60,933 nucleotides of DNA from Brachyspira innocens ATCC 29796 (GTDB lineage: Bacteria > Spirochaetota > Brachyspiria > Brachyspirales > Brachyspiraceae), in NCBI RefSeq assembly GCF_000384655.1, contig NZ_ARQI01000113.1, forward strand, positions 1 through 60,933, given 5' to 3'. Positions within the stretch are counted from its first letter, which is position 1, and each line of letters begins with the position of its first letter. This document shows, piece by piece, positions 16,237-25,633 of the stretch. The notes under the pieces were generated by a model. The model was not told the origin of the DNA and did no database searches. It worked only from the letters and a program-made list of their open reading frames with translations. Made by a program: the position numbers and the translations under genes.

Positions 16237-17421
16237 TTAATTATGTGCCAAACTTTCATTAGAAACAGTATTATTATGATTAGTTATATCAAATGTAAAC
16301 ATAGTTTTTACTTTTTCATTTGTCAAAGGAGAGTAAAAATTATGTATAAGTTCATATCCTTTTTTAATGGCATTAGTGTCATAAGCACTATAAACATAAT
16401 TGCTTGATAGAGTAGGCATACTAATATTAGGGTCTTCTTTTATAGGCTTCATTACTACTTCAAAGCCATTTTGTTTGAAGAAAGCATAATAAGTTGGGAC
16501 ATATGAAAAACTAATTTCTCTGTTTTCATTTATATTTAATGAAACAACAGTACCTATGTCGAGATAAGGGTATCTTCCTTTATGATTTGCAATAAAGTTT
16601 CCAAGAGAATATATTATTATACCGCTGTGATTAGTGCCTTCATATATCTCTGCGGGTCTTGGTACATGCGGGTGATGACCTACTATTATATCAACTCCGT
16701 TTTCTATCAAAGCTCTTGCGGTTTTTATTGTATCTTCTTCTGGAGCTGTTGTATATTCTAATCCAAAGTGAAGAGATATTATTTTTATTTCATTGTTTGT
16801 AGCAAGTGCTAAATCAGACTTTACTTTTTCTATTAAATCTTCCTGTTTCGGATAAAAGTTCATAAAGTAGAAATAATCATTTTTATTTGTTTTATGGCTA
16901 AGTCCGTTATCAAGCATAGTATATGCAGATATAAAAAGAGGTATGTTATTAATATTTGTTATAATGGGTGCTATGTTAGGAGAGTTAGTAGAGCCTCCTA
17001 AAGTTAATTTATTATTTCTATGAAGTTCTGCTACAGTTTCAGCTTCGGCCTGAGCTCCTTGATCATAGGCATGATTATTAGCAATAGAAAATGTATTAAA
17101 ATAGTTAAAGAAATATTTTAAATAATCTAAAGATCCGTTAAACTCTGGATAAGGCATTGGAGGTTTATTTGTATTAACAACAAACTCTAAATTGGCAAAA
17201 ACAATATCACCTTGAAAATACTCTTTTAAATCTATTAATACATCATTACTTTGAAAAGCATTCACTATAGTAGGGTGCGTCATTATATCGCCAGTAAATA
17301 CCAACTGAATACTTTTCGGAGGTTCTGGTATTTTTTGTTCTTTTTCTTTATCATTTGTTTTGTCAGAGCATGATAATAGAGAAAATATTAATAGTATAGT
17401 AATGATTATTGTTTTTATCAT
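16237..17421 (-). CDS. CapA family lipoprotein (poly-gamma-glutamate capsule type metallophosphatase fold)
   Basis: A 394-residue lipoprotein (lipobox LLSC, Cys18). The mature part is a CapA/PgsA-type domain of the calcineurin-like phosphoesterase fold: VFTGDIMTHPT early, ANLEF, SIANNHAYDQG, and GHHPHVPRPAEIYEG, which supply the metal-binding D, N and H residues of the family. In Bacillus CapA takes part in poly-gamma-glutamate export, but most homologues have unknown substrates, and no capBC genes are present here. It lies 51 nt behind the CorC-like gene and 78 nt ahead of the helicase gene, so probably in the same transcript. An AGG-type ribosome-binding site precedes the ATG. Confidence 0.88.
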   Translation of the reverse strand: MIKTIIITILLIFSLLSCSDKTNDKEKEQKIPEPPKSIQLVFTGDIMTHPTIVNAFQSNDVLIDLKEYFQGDIVFANLEFVVNTNKPPMPYPEFNGSLDYLKYFFNYFNTFSIANNHAYDQGAQAEAETVAELHRNNKLTLGGSTNSPNIAPIITNINNIPLFISAYTMLDNGLSHKTNKNDYFYFMNFYPKQEDLIEKVKSDLALATNNEIKIISLHFGLEYTTAPEEDTIKTARALIENGVDIIVGHHPHVPRPAEIYEGTNHSGIIIYSLGNFIANHKGRYPYLDIGTVVSLNINENREISFSYVPTYYAFFKQNGFEVVMKPIKEDPNISMPTLSSNYVYSAYDTNAIKKGYELIHNFYSPLTNEKVKTMFTFDITNHNNTVSNESLAHN

Positions 17422-17472
17422 AGTTTAGCCTAATTTTGATTTGTTTATTTTTTATTTATATTATTTATTATC

Positions 17473-18873
17473 TTATTCATTTACAATTTCTAAATCATTT
17501 TTTTCTATATCATGAACATCTTGAGTTTCATTATTTTCATTTGTTTCATTAGTATCGCTGCTTCTTGTATATTTTAGAGGCGTGAATTCTATTTCTACTA
17601 TTCTTCTATCTTCAACTTTCATTATTCTTCCTCTGTATCCTTTTAATATAAAACGTTCATTAGTTTCAGGTATATGATCCAGCATATCAAGCACATATCC
17701 AGCTATGGTTTGATATTCTTCATGTTCTAATTCTAATTTTAAAGTTTTATTAACATCTTCTATAGAAGCATTACCATTTATAATAATTCTTTTTCCCTTA
17801 AACCTTATAACATCAGCTTCTTTTTTATCGCTTTCATCTTCTATATCGCCCATAATCTCTTCAATAATGTCTTCCATAGTAACAAGTCCAGCAGTTCCGC
17901 CATATTCATCGATTGTAATTACCATTTGCAGTTTCTTTTTCTGCATATCAGTAAATAAGCTGCTTATAGTTTTGGTTTCAGGTACAAAGTATGGAAGCAT
18001 TATATAATCAATAGCTTTCTTTTTTAATTTACTTTTTTTAGAAGAGCCTTTGACATATTCTTTAAATAAAGCTCTTGTATGAAAAATTCCTATTATATGG
18101 TCAACAGTTTCTTCATATACTGGAAATCTTGATAGCCCAGTTTCTACAGTAAGTCTTATAATTTCATCAACATCAGTTTCTGCTTCTATACATACCATAT
18201 CTACACGAGGAGTCATAATCTCTTCTACAGTTTTATTCCTAAAATCTATTACCCCAGTTAAAAGTTCATGTGTATATTCTTTTATTATACCTTCTTTATG
18301 TCCTAGATGAATTATAGTTGTAATATCGTCCATACTTGATAATGCACTTCTTTTTTCTGTATTTCTTAATTTTTTTGGAACGAAGTAATTCATTATAAAG
18401 GTAGTTATTTTATCCATTAAAAAAGTGATAGGCTTGAATATAAAATGACAGAATTTCATAAAATAAAGAAGATAAGGCATCATCTTTTCAGCATTAACTC
18501 TCATAAGAACTTTAGGCAGTATCTCACCAAATATAATAATAAGTACTGTTATTGTAGCAGTTGATATAGTAACCATCAAATTTGTGGATATATGAGGTAA
18601 TGCTTCAGCAAGCCTTATTGCAAATACGGTTATAATAGAACTTGCTGTGATATTTACAATATTATTTCCTACAAGAAGTGTAGGTATCATAGAACTAGAT
18701 TTTCCCCAGTATTTTTTATCTTCTTCTTTAATTTTTTTTTCTCTTACCAAACGCATTAATGTAACATCATCAATAGATGTATATGCTGTCTCGCTTCCAG
18801 AAAATAAAGCTGAAAGCATTATAAGTATAATAATTGTTAATATTTCAAATAAATAAACTAATATCATTTCCAT
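17473..18873 (-). CDS. CorC/HlyC (TlyC-like) transporter-associated CBS membrane protein
   Basis: A 466-residue protein with the standard order DUF21 - two CBS domains - CorC_HlyC. The N-terminal 150 residues hold four hydrophobic segments with SALFSGSETAYTSID; the CBS pair spans about 205-335 (IMTPRVDMVCIEAE, GLSRFPVYEETVDHIIGIFHTRAL, MQMVITIDEYGGTAGLVTMEDIIEEIMGDI); the FAD-like C-terminal domain follows, then an acidic low-complexity tail of about 35 residues. Such proteins are linked to magnesium or cobalt efflux; the name hemolysin in spirochaetes rests on early expression studies. It lies 19 nt downstream of the amidase gene. Confidence 0.92.
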   Translation of the reverse strand: MEMILVYLFEILTIIILIMLSALFSGSETAYTSIDDVTLMRLVREKKIKEEDKKYWGKSSSMIPTLLVGNNIVNITASSIITVFAIRLAEALPHISTNLMVTISTATITVLIIIFGEILPKVLMRVNAEKMMPYLLYFMKFCHFIFKPITFLMDKITTFIMNYFVPKKLRNTEKRSALSSMDDITTIIHLGHKEGIIKEYTHELLTGVIDFRNKTVEEIMTPRVDMVCIEAETDVDEIIRLTVETGLSRFPVYEETVDHIIGIFHTRALFKEYVKGSSKKSKLKKKAIDYIMLPYFVPETKTISSLFTDMQKKKLQMVITIDEYGGTAGLVTMEDIIEEIMGDIEDESDKKEADVIRFKGKRIIINGNASIEDVNKTLKLELEHEEYQTIAGYVLDMLDHIPETNERFILKGYRGRIMKVEDRRIVEIEFTPLKYTRSSDTNETNENNETQDVHDIEKNDLEIVNE

Positions 18874-18892
18874 AATTTATAACCTTGTATAT

Positions 18893-19579
18893 TTATATTC
18901 TTTTTCTTAATTCCTGCATAAAGTTTGTACCCGGATCTTTCTTGCTCGGATTAATATATTTTGTATTGAGTTCTTTGTATAGAGAATAATGCGGAAGAGT
19001 TTTATCTTTATATTCATAGTGAGCTATAACATATTTAATGCTTTTGTATTTGTTTTTCAGATATTTTATTAATTTAACATTTGCCTCTAACTGCTCTTTT
19101 GTGAGTTTATCTGCATATCCTATATTTTCAATACTAATTGCTGTATAATTAAATCCTACAGTATGTCTGGCTATATATTCAGTAGGAGTATTGGCATATA
19201 TAGTACCGTCAAAATCCACCATAAAATGAGTACCTACATTAACTTCGCCGCCAGCCTCTATATCTGGTCTGCCATAAAGCATATCATTTTGAAAAATATT
19301 TGCTGTAACTTTTAGATTTGGTGTTTCTGCAGAGTGAACAACAATTATCTGAGGATTTTCCAAATATATTAAGGGCTGTCCGTAATGTACTTTTGTATAT
19401 TCGGATAATAATTTGAGCCTTAGTGAATTCGGAGTTATTTTGTAATCATTATTAATAATTAATTCTTGAGTATTAGTTTGTATATTATAATCGTTAGTAT
19501 ATTTTACACTTCCTTTTATAGTATTATTGCATGACAATATACATATTATGATAAATATACCGATTATATTTTTTAACAT
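18893..19579 (-). CDS. N-acetylmuramoyl-L-alanine amidase (amidase_2 type) lipoprotein
   Basis: A 228-residue lipoprotein (ICILSCNN, lipobox Cys17). The amidase_2/PGRP fold occupies residues about 75-215: IIVVHSAET with the first zinc histidine, GTHFMVDFDGTIY, ARHTVGFNYTAISIENIG with the second conserved histidine and glutamate, and a late AHYEYKDK...DPGTNF segment resembling the HxxxxxxxxDPG end of the family, with H, K and D positions. It would cut the bond between muramic acid and the peptide stem in peptidoglycan. The gene starts 11 nt after cheX ends, so both are likely co-transcribed. Confidence 0.88.
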   Translation of the reverse strand: MLKNIIGIFIIICILSCNNTIKGSVKYTNDYNIQTNTQELIINNDYKITPNSLRLKLLSEYTKVHYGQPLIYLENPQIIVVHSAETPNLKVTANIFQNDMLYGRPDIEAGGEVNVGTHFMVDFDGTIYANTPTEYIARHTVGFNYTAISIENIGYADKLTKEQLEANVKLIKYLKNKYKSIKYVIAHYEYKDKTLPHYSLYKELNTKYINPSKKDPGTNFMQELRKRI

Positions 19580-19590
19580 TTAATTATCAA

Positions 19591-20091
19591 TTAGGCGTCC
19601 ATAGCAATATTAACGCTTACAAATCCTAATGAAGATTGGAATGGTATAATGATAGTTTGTAAGTTTTTAGGTATTATTTGTATTTCTTTACCGAAATAAA
19701 GTATAGGAGGAGTTATATCGCAGCTAATACCTTCTTCTGCCAATTTAGTTATAGCAAGACCGCTTATAGTGTTTCCCATCTCATTAATAACACTTCTCAT
19801 CATATCTTCAAAATCATCTTCAGAGTCATATTCTCCGCGTTTTTTATCTGTAAGATTTTCAGTTAGAAGCTGTGAAAAGTTTTCCGGGAATTCGTATAAA
19901 ACCTGTCCATTAACATCGCCCACAATTCCTATAGCAACACCATATCCAGAGAAAAGTTTACGCCCCTGACCTTTAACAAGTGTACCCTTTTCCATAGTAA
20001 GACCTGCCATTTCTTTGAATATTGATACTAATGATACTATGAATGGATTGATAAATCTTACATCCATAAATTTGATAGGAGTTGTAGCCAT
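19591..20091 (-). CDS. cheX: CheX-type chemotaxis phosphatase
   Basis: A 166-residue protein matching CheX, the CheY-P phosphatase of spirochaetes and Thermotoga. The family's catalytic E-x2-N is seen in SVINEMGNTISGLA (about residues 113-127) after the acidic linker YDSEDDFEDMMR. The N-terminus MDVRFINPFIVSLVSIFKEMAG and the VIGIVGDVNGQVLYEF strands are typical. It removes phosphate from CheY to end the motor-switch signal. No other chemotaxis gene is in the window. A GGAA-type site precedes the ATG. It heads a minus-strand string that runs through amidase, CorC-like, CapA-like and JAMM-DinG genes. Confidence 0.9.
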   Translation of the reverse strand: MATTPIKFMDVRFINPFIVSLVSIFKEMAGLTMEKGTLVKGQGRKLFSGYGVAIGIVGDVNGQVLYEFPENFSQLLTENLTDKKRGEYDSEDDFEDMMRSVINEMGNTISGLAITKLAEEGISCDITPPILYFGKEIQIIPKNLQTIIIPFQSSLGFVSVNIAMDA

Positions 20092-20416
20092 GTTTGTTTC
20101 CTTAATTTTTTATTTCTTTATAATTAATAATAACATAATTAATTATAACATAGTTAATTTTTATTTCAATAATAATTAACTTAATTTAAATTATATTATT
20201 TAAAACAAAATTGTCAAATTTGAAGACTAAAAAATATCTAAATATTCTGCTTATAATATAACTAAAAAAATAATTTCCCTTCATGTTTTATAAAATACGA
20301 ATTATGTTTCAATTGTAAAACTATTTAATAATATCTATACAAATAGCATATTCACATTATTAAAGTAATAAATCTTATAATTAATTGAGAAAAAATGATA
20401 TATTAAAAATCAATTT
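20092..20416. other. Intergenic region upstream of cheX
   Basis: These 325 bases are AT-rich with several AATTAATTATAA-type repeats (20120-20170). They separate the 3' end of the glycosylase-like gene from cheX, both on the minus strand. I see no gene, RNA or GC-rich hairpin; the cheX promoter must lie here. Confidence 0.4.
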
Positions 20417-21142
20417 TTATTTGAAATTACATTCCTCTCGTAATTTATCTAAATACTCATAATATAGTTTAGCTCTTTGTAAATATCCAGGGTGATAAAT
20501 TCTAAAAGAATTGTAAGGCAATACAGAATGTTTTAATCTAGCAAATTGACTTATATCATAACCTAATACATTACTAAACTCTACCCCAGATAATTGTTTT
20601 TTTATATCATTATCATATCTATAGCCAGTTAAAAATAATACTATATCAGGATTAATTATCTTAATTTCATCTTCTAATATATTAAATTCTTCATCAATTA
20701 TTTTTTGAATATTTTCTTCTAAATATTTTTTAGGTTCTTCATCAAAAGAGAATTTTCTTAAATTAGTCCATGCTAGATATGATTTTTTAGTTTCATTTTT
20801 ATCACACTCATTGATAGATGCACAAAAATTATATGGAAACGTAAATATAGGAAATTGTTCCCATCTTCTAATATTTTGAAAACCTAATGTATATCTCATA
20901 GATTCTTTTGGAGATGAGAAATAAGCCCAACCATTATTTTCTTGACCTATCATAAGGATTTTATGATTAGTTTTATAATAATTGTAAGGGATAGAAGATA
21001 AAAATAAAACAAGAGAATTTTCATTATCATCTGCTATATTAAAGATTTTTTCTACGATGTTCCATTTTGATTCATATAGTTTTAATAATTCATTATTATT
21101 TTTATCATTTTCAAACCATTTAGTTAATTCTTCATTATTCAT
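20417..21142 (-). CDS. Unknown protein, possibly uracil-DNA-glycosylase superfamily
   Basis: A 241-residue soluble protein. Two segments recall the uracil-DNA glycosylase superfamily: KILMIGQENNGW near residue 55, in the place of the GxDPG/GINPG motif, and SFRIYHPGYLQRAKLY near the C-terminus, in the place of the HPS loop; INPDIVLFLTGYRYD in between resembles the central strand. Catalytic identity cannot be claimed. The start is set at the ATG 12 nt inside the longest frame, because GGAGG lies 6 nt before it. It is a single gene whose promoter region is a (ATAAT)7 tract. Sequence character suggests an accessory gene. Confidence 0.6.
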   Translation of the reverse strand: MNNEELTKWFENDKNNNELLKLYESKWNIVEKIFNIADDNENSLVLFLSSIPYNYYKTNHKILMIGQENNGWAYFSSPKESMRYTLGFQNIRRWEQFPIFTFPYNFCASINECDKNETKKSYLAWTNLRKFSFDEEPKKYLEENIQKIIDEEFNILEDEIKIINPDIVLFLTGYRYDNDIKKQLSGVEFSNVLGYDISQFARLKHSVLPYNSFRIYHPGYLQRAKLYYEYLDKLREECNFK

Positions 21143-21170
21143 TTTTACCTCCAAAAAATAAAAGTTTTAT

Positions 21171-21205
21171 ATAATATAATATAATATAATATAATATAAT
21201 ATAAT
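21171..21205. repeat. (ATAAT)7 pentanucleotide tandem repeat
   Basis: Seven exact copies of ATAAT lie 29-63 nt upstream of the ATG of the glycosylase-like gene and directly beside a minus-strand TTGACA box at 21208-21213. Several overlapping -10-like hexamers (TATATT, TATTAT) occur in the tract. Copy-number change would alter promoter geometry or the leader length. Confidence 0.9.
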
Positions 21206-21213
21206 ATTGTCAA
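21178..21213 (-). promoter_or_regulatory. Candidate promoter of the glycosylase-like gene
   Basis: TTGACA (complement at 21208-21213) is followed at 15-18 nt by TATTAT/TATATT hexamers formed by the pentanucleotide repeat. The -35 box is perfect; which -10 is used cannot be told. Confidence 0.5.
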
Positions 21214-21424
21214 TATTTAGTTATTTTAATTGTTGTTTAAATGCGTAATTTTTTATATTTTTTACTATAAATAACTATATTCTTAAATCTAATATACTTT
21301 AAAATTAAATTAATAATTATTAAAATAGTTTTAAATTGTATAATAGTAAATTTTACAGCAAATATACCGTAAATATTTATAGTAAAAATATAAAAACTAT
21401 TTATATATTTTTTATGAATTTAAC

Positions 21425-21452
21425 TTGATATTTAACTTAAATGATATAGAAT
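21425..21452 (+). promoter_or_regulatory. Candidate dnaE promoter
   Basis: TTGATA (21425-21430) and TAGAAT (21447-21452) are spaced by 16 nt, and lie 25 nt before the dnaE ATG. Each hexamer has one mismatch to the sigma-70 consensus. Confidence 0.45.
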
Positions 21453-21476
21453 AGGACAAGTAAATAGGGGTTTAAT

Positions 21477-24400
21477 ATGTCATTTGTTCACTTGCATGTA
21501 CATACACAATATTCAATACTTGACGGAGCTTCACGCATAAAATCTCTTTATTCTAAGAAAGATAAAAAGAAAAGACTTATACCAGGTTTGATAGACAGAG
21601 CTGTAGAGCTTGAAATGCCTGCTATAGCAATTACAGATCATGGTAATATGTTTGGTGTTATGGAGTTTTTCTCTGAGGCTAAAGATAAAGGTATTATACC
21701 AGTAATAGGATGCGAGCTTTATGTAGCCCCTAAAACTAGATTTGATAAAAAGATAGAAAACTCAGAAGAAAAAAGTGCTATGCATCTTATTCTTCTTGCT
21801 AAAGATAAAGAAGGTTATGATAATTTATGCAAGCTTGTAACTTTCGGATATACTGAAGGTTTTTATTATCGTCCTAGAGTAGATCATGAACTTATAGAAA
21901 AATATAATAAAGGATTAATTTGTTTATCTGCTTGTATGGGCGGAGAAATACCTATTGCTATAAGAAAAAAAGATTATAAACAGGCATCAAAACTAGCTGA
22001 ATATTATAAATCTATTTTTGGAAATGATTTTTACATAGAGCTTCAGGATCATAATATCCCAGAAGAAAAATCATTAAACAGTGCATTATATAAATTAGCC
22101 AATCATCATAATATAGAAATGGTTGTAACAAATGATGTTCATTATGTATTAAAAGAAGATGCCAAAGCTCATGAAATACTTCTTGCCATACAGACAAAGG
22201 CTACTTTAGATTCTCCAAGAAGATATAAGTTTCCAAGTAATGAGTTTCATTTAAAAAGCAAAGAAGAGATGATGAAGTCATTTGCAAAACTCCCTAAAGC
22301 ATTTGAAAACACTGTGAAAATAGCAGAGCAATGCAGAGATTTGAATATAATGACTAAAACTTATTATATGCCTAATTATGAACTTCCAAATGGCGAAACA
22401 GAAACTACAGCACTTAGAAATATGTGTATGGAAGGGCTTAATAAATATTATAACAATAATATTCCTAAAGAGGCTATGGAAAGGCTTGAAATGGAATTGG
22501 GCGTTATAGGTAAAATGGGTTTTGAAGGATATTTTCTTGTAGTTCAGGACTTCATCAACTATGCCAGAAATCATGATGTTGCTGTGGGACCTGGCAGGGG
22601 AAGTGCTGCTGGATCAATAGTTGCATTTGCTACTGGAATTACTAAAGTTAATCCTCTTGATTATAATTTGCTTTTTGAAAGATTTTTAAATCCAGAAAGA
22701 AAGAGCATGCCCGATATAGACGTTGACTTTCAAGATGATAAAAGAGAAGTAATAATAGATTATGTAAAAGAAAAATACGGTAAAGACAATGTTGCTCAAA
22801 TTGCTACATTTGGTGCTTTGGGCGGACGTTCTGTTATAAGAGATGTTTGCCGTGTTATGGGTATAGACTTAGCTACTGCCGACAGACTTGCAAAGGGTAT
22901 ACCTAATGATGTAAGCAGGGTAGTTGATATATATGATCACCCAGATTGTGCAGAGTTTAGAAAAGAAATAGAAAGCAGCAGAGAATTAAAAAACATGTAT
23001 GAGATATCTACAAGACTTGACGGATTGGTTAGGAATGTAGGCTTACATGCTGCTGGAGTTATTATATCTTCGCACCCTATAATGGATTTAGCACCAGTAT
23101 ATCAGGATTCAAAAACAGGCACTAGGGCTTGTCAGTATGAGATGACTTATGTTGAAAGTGCGGGTCTCATAAAAATGGACTTTTTGGGCATTAAAAACTT
23201 AAGACTTATAAAAGATGCCATAAAAGATATAAAAGAAAGATACGGTATTGAAATAGATATTGATAAAATTCCTTTAGATGATGAAGCTGTTTATGATATA
23301 TTTAGAAAAGCTGATACTGGAGGCGTTTTTCAGTTTGAAAGTCCAGGTATGCGTCAGATGCTTATTAATATTCAGCCTACAGGTTTTGATGACTTGGTTT
23401 CTAGTGTTGCATTATACCGTCCTGGTCCTTTAAACTCTGGTATGGATAAAGATTATGCCGACAGAAAAAATAAAAGAAAAGAGATAGTATACAAACACCC
23501 AGATTTAGAGCCTATACTTAAAGAAAGTCAGGGAGTATTAATATATCAGGAACAGATTATGGCAATAAGCCGAGTTATAGGCGGGTTTACTGCTGCTGAA
23601 GCTGATGATTTAAGAAAGGCTATGGGTAAAAAAATCGTAGAGAAAATGAACTCTATGGAAGAGAAATTCATTAACGGCGGTCTTGAAAGAGGTTATGATA
23701 AAGAGTTATTAACTTATTTATTTGATACAATGAAAGGTTTTGCTGAATACGGTTTTAATAAATCGCACTCTGTTTGCTATGCTTTAATTGCCTATCAGGA
23801 AGCATATATTAAAGCACATTATCCTATGGAATATTATGTTGCACTTCTTAATACTGTTATAGCTGATACTGATAAAATATCTTTATATCTTAATGAAGTT
23901 AAACAAAAAAATATAGATATAGTTACAGCAAGCGTTTTTGAAAGCAATGCATTATTCTCTCAGAAAAATGGAAAGATAGTTTATGCTTTGCATGCTGTTA
24001 AGGGTGTAGGTCTTCATGCTGCTTTGGCTATTGAAGAAGAGAGAGAGAAAAACGGACAATTCAAAAACTTGGAAGATTTTGTTAAACGTGTTGATGTTCA
24101 TTTGGTTAATAGAAAAGTTTATGAAACATTAATTAAATGCGGTGCTTTCTCAGAGTTCGGACATACTGAAAGTGCTTTGCTTGCCTCTCTGGATGCAATA
24201 CTCGCTCATGCTTCCAATTATCAAAAAGAAACTTTATCTGGTCAGACTATGCTTTTTGATTCTATGTCTGAAGATGACAGCGGAAGTGCTTCACTTGTTA
24301 TAGAAAAACAAGTGGAATATGCTTCTAATATTTTAATGGAAAATGAAAAGGAAGTTTTGGGATTTTCTTTAAGATATCATCCTTTTGCAAGATATATTAG

Positions 24401-25199
24401 TAAAATTGATTATAAATATTTTAATAATACTTTGGATATCGATAATTTAAAAGATAAAGACGAGTTTTTACTTCCTTGTGTAGTTATGTCTGTAACAGAA
24501 TCAACTACAAAGAAAAATACTCCTATGCTCACATTAAAAGTAATAGATTTATTTACTGAGTATGTATTTTATATTACAGCTAAAAATCAGATAGATAAAT
24601 ATAAAGATATGATCTCTGAACAGGTTGGAATATTAATAAAAGGAGGCAGAGAAAAAAATAGATTCTCTGATAAAATATATAATAATATCTCAGACATAAA
24701 ATTATTGGATAGTTATTTAAATGATAAAAATCTTAAACTTAAAGAAGTTAAAAGAGATAATATAAAAAGAGATAGTGTATCTGAAGTAATTTCTGATAGT
24801 AAAAATGATAATAAAGCAGTTCAGTTAAATAAAAATGATTCACCATTTAAAAATACTTCTAATAAAGAGAACGATATTAAACGCTCTGATAATGTTGTTT
24901 CTAATGCAGCATTTACAAGCAGACCTAATAACAGTATAGCAGTTAAGCATACTAACAGCGGTAAAAAGCAATTGGCCCTTTATGTTAATAAAAATATCTT
25001 TGATGATATGGATTTATTATGTCTTCAAAATGCTATATCTTCAAATCCGGGGGATTATACTATATTCTTAAAGTTAAAATCTGAAAGCGGTACCGAAGTA
25101 TTCAAGATAGGTGAAAATTATAAAGTTGATCCTAATCAGAGATTTTTAAATGAAGCTAAAAGTGCATTAAGATCATTAATAGAAATTGAATATGCTTAA
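21477..25199 (+). CDS. dnaE: DNA polymerase III alpha subunit
   Basis: The replicative polymerase subunit, 1240 residues. The PHP domain is at the N-terminus (HLHVHTQYSILDGASRIKSL, AIAITDHGNMFGVMEF). The polymerase palm has PGRGSAAGSIV, then PDIDVDFQDDKRE with two catalytic aspartates, and KMDFLGIKNL with the third. GFNKSHSVCYALIAYQEAY and a helix-hairpin-helix (VKGVGLHAALAIEEER) follow. After the OB-fold region comes a low-complexity linker (about 1080-1150, rich in K, N, D and S) and a final domain GKKQLALYVNK...LRSLIEIEY typical of the DnaE1 C-terminus. It belongs to the DnaE class rather than PolC, lacking an embedded exonuclease. It stands alone between its own promoter and a repeat element. 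Confidence 0.98.
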   Translation: MSFVHLHVHTQYSILDGASRIKSLYSKKDKKKRLIPGLIDRAVELEMPAIAITDHGNMFGVMEFFSEAKDKGIIPVIGCELYVAPKTRFDKKIENSEEKSAMHLILLAKDKEGYDNLCKLVTFGYTEGFYYRPRVDHELIEKYNKGLICLSACMGGEIPIAIRKKDYKQASKLAEYYKSIFGNDFYIELQDHNIPEEKSLNSALYKLANHHNIEMVVTNDVHYVLKEDAKAHEILLAIQTKATLDSPRRYKFPSNEFHLKSKEEMMKSFAKLPKAFENTVKIAEQCRDLNIMTKTYYMPNYELPNGETETTALRNMCMEGLNKYYNNNIPKEAMERLEMELGVIGKMGFEGYFLVVQDFINYARNHDVAVGPGRGSAAGSIVAFATGITKVNPLDYNLLFERFLNPERKSMPDIDVDFQDDKREVIIDYVKEKYGKDNVAQIATFGALGGRSVIRDVCRVMGIDLATADRLAKGIPNDVSRVVDIYDHPDCAEFRKEIESSRELKNMYEISTRLDGLVRNVGLHAAGVIISSHPIMDLAPVYQDSKTGTRACQYEMTYVESAGLIKMDFLGIKNLRLIKDAIKDIKERYGIEIDIDKIPLDDEAVYDIFRKADTGGVFQFESPGMRQMLINIQPTGFDDLVSSVALYRPGPLNSGMDKDYADRKNKRKEIVYKHPDLEPILKESQGVLIYQEQIMAISRVIGGFTAAEADDLRKAMGKKIVEKMNSMEEKFINGGLERGYDKELLTYLFDTMKGFAEYGFNKSHSVCYALIAYQEAYIKAHYPMEYYVALLNTVIADTDKISLYLNEVKQKNIDIVTASVFESNALFSQKNGKIVYALHAVKGVGLHAALAIEEEREKNGQFKNLEDFVKRVDVHLVNRKVYETLIKCGAFSEFGHTESALLASLDAILAHASNYQKETLSGQTMLFDSMSEDDSGSASLVIEKQVEYASNILMENEKEVLGFSLRYHPFARYISKIDYKYFNNTLDIDNLKDKDEFLLPCVVMSVTESTTKKNTPMLTLKVIDLFTEYVFYITAKNQIDKYKDMISEQVGILIKGGREKNRFSDKIYNNISDIKLLDSYLNDKNLKLKEVKRDNIKRDSVSEVISDSKNDNKAVQLNKNDSPFKNTSNKENDIKRSDNVVSNAAFTSRPNNSIAVKHTNSGKKQLALYVNKNIFDDMDLLCLQNAISSNPGDYTIFLKLKSESGTEVFKIGENYKVDPNQRFLNEAKSALRSLIEIEYA

Positions 25200-25206
25200 A
25201 AAATAT

Positions 25207-25520
25207 TAGACTTGTTTCAAAACTAAATTTGTTAATATTTATAAATTTTTATTTAATATTTTTTAATTATAGTTGGGGCTTTGCCCACCGCTCTGCGTGC
25301 TTCGCAAAACCCCAGTTCTTTTATGACGTCTGTCCGCCTGTGGCGTGGTATAAAAGAACCAGGCACAGCCCGCAGTCGCGAAAGAACTGCATTTTGGAGC
25401 TTAAATATACAATTTATACAACATATAAAACACTTAATTAATTATAATTAATATTATTTAATTAAGCATAAAATTAAAAACTTAAAAAATTGTTTGTCAA
25501 GTACTTTTGAAACAAGTCTA
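25207..25520. repeat. Dispersed intergenic element, copy B, with perfect terminal inverted repeats
   Basis: A 314-bp element bounded by TAGACTTGTTTCAAAA (25207-25222) and its exact inverse TTTTGAAACAAGTCTA (25505-25520). The core (about 25274-25397) is strikingly GC-rich for this genome and can fold: GTTCTTTTAT/ATAAAAGAAC (25315-25324 with 25350-25359), a GGGGCTTTGC/GCAAAACCCC arm with one mismatch (25275-25313), and GCAGT/ACTGC (about 25371-25391). No protein-coding gene is credible inside. It separates convergent dnaE and the propeller gene. It has MITE-like anatomy, but no matching transposase is in the window. Confidence 0.8.
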
Positions 25521-25570
25521 CTATAATTAATTATCATATAAAAAATAAATAAATTATTATAACAATAAAA

Positions 25571-25602
25571 AATAGGAGCAAATAATTAAATTTACTCCTA
25601 TT
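25571..25602 (-). terminator. Rho-independent terminator of the propeller gene
   Basis: AATAGGAG (25571-25578) pairs with CTCCTATT (25595-25602), with an inner AAAT/ATTT extension. Read on the minus strand the stem is followed by a T-rich run. It lies about 30 nt beyond the stop of the minus-strand gene. Confidence 0.8.
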
Positions 25603-25633
25603 ACAATTAAACATCATTAATAATTAATTAAAA

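Noticed and set aside
25229-25441. Open frame of 70 codons in element copy B
   Set aside because: It lies wholly inside a terminal-inverted-repeat element with strong hairpins, without a ribosome-binding site.
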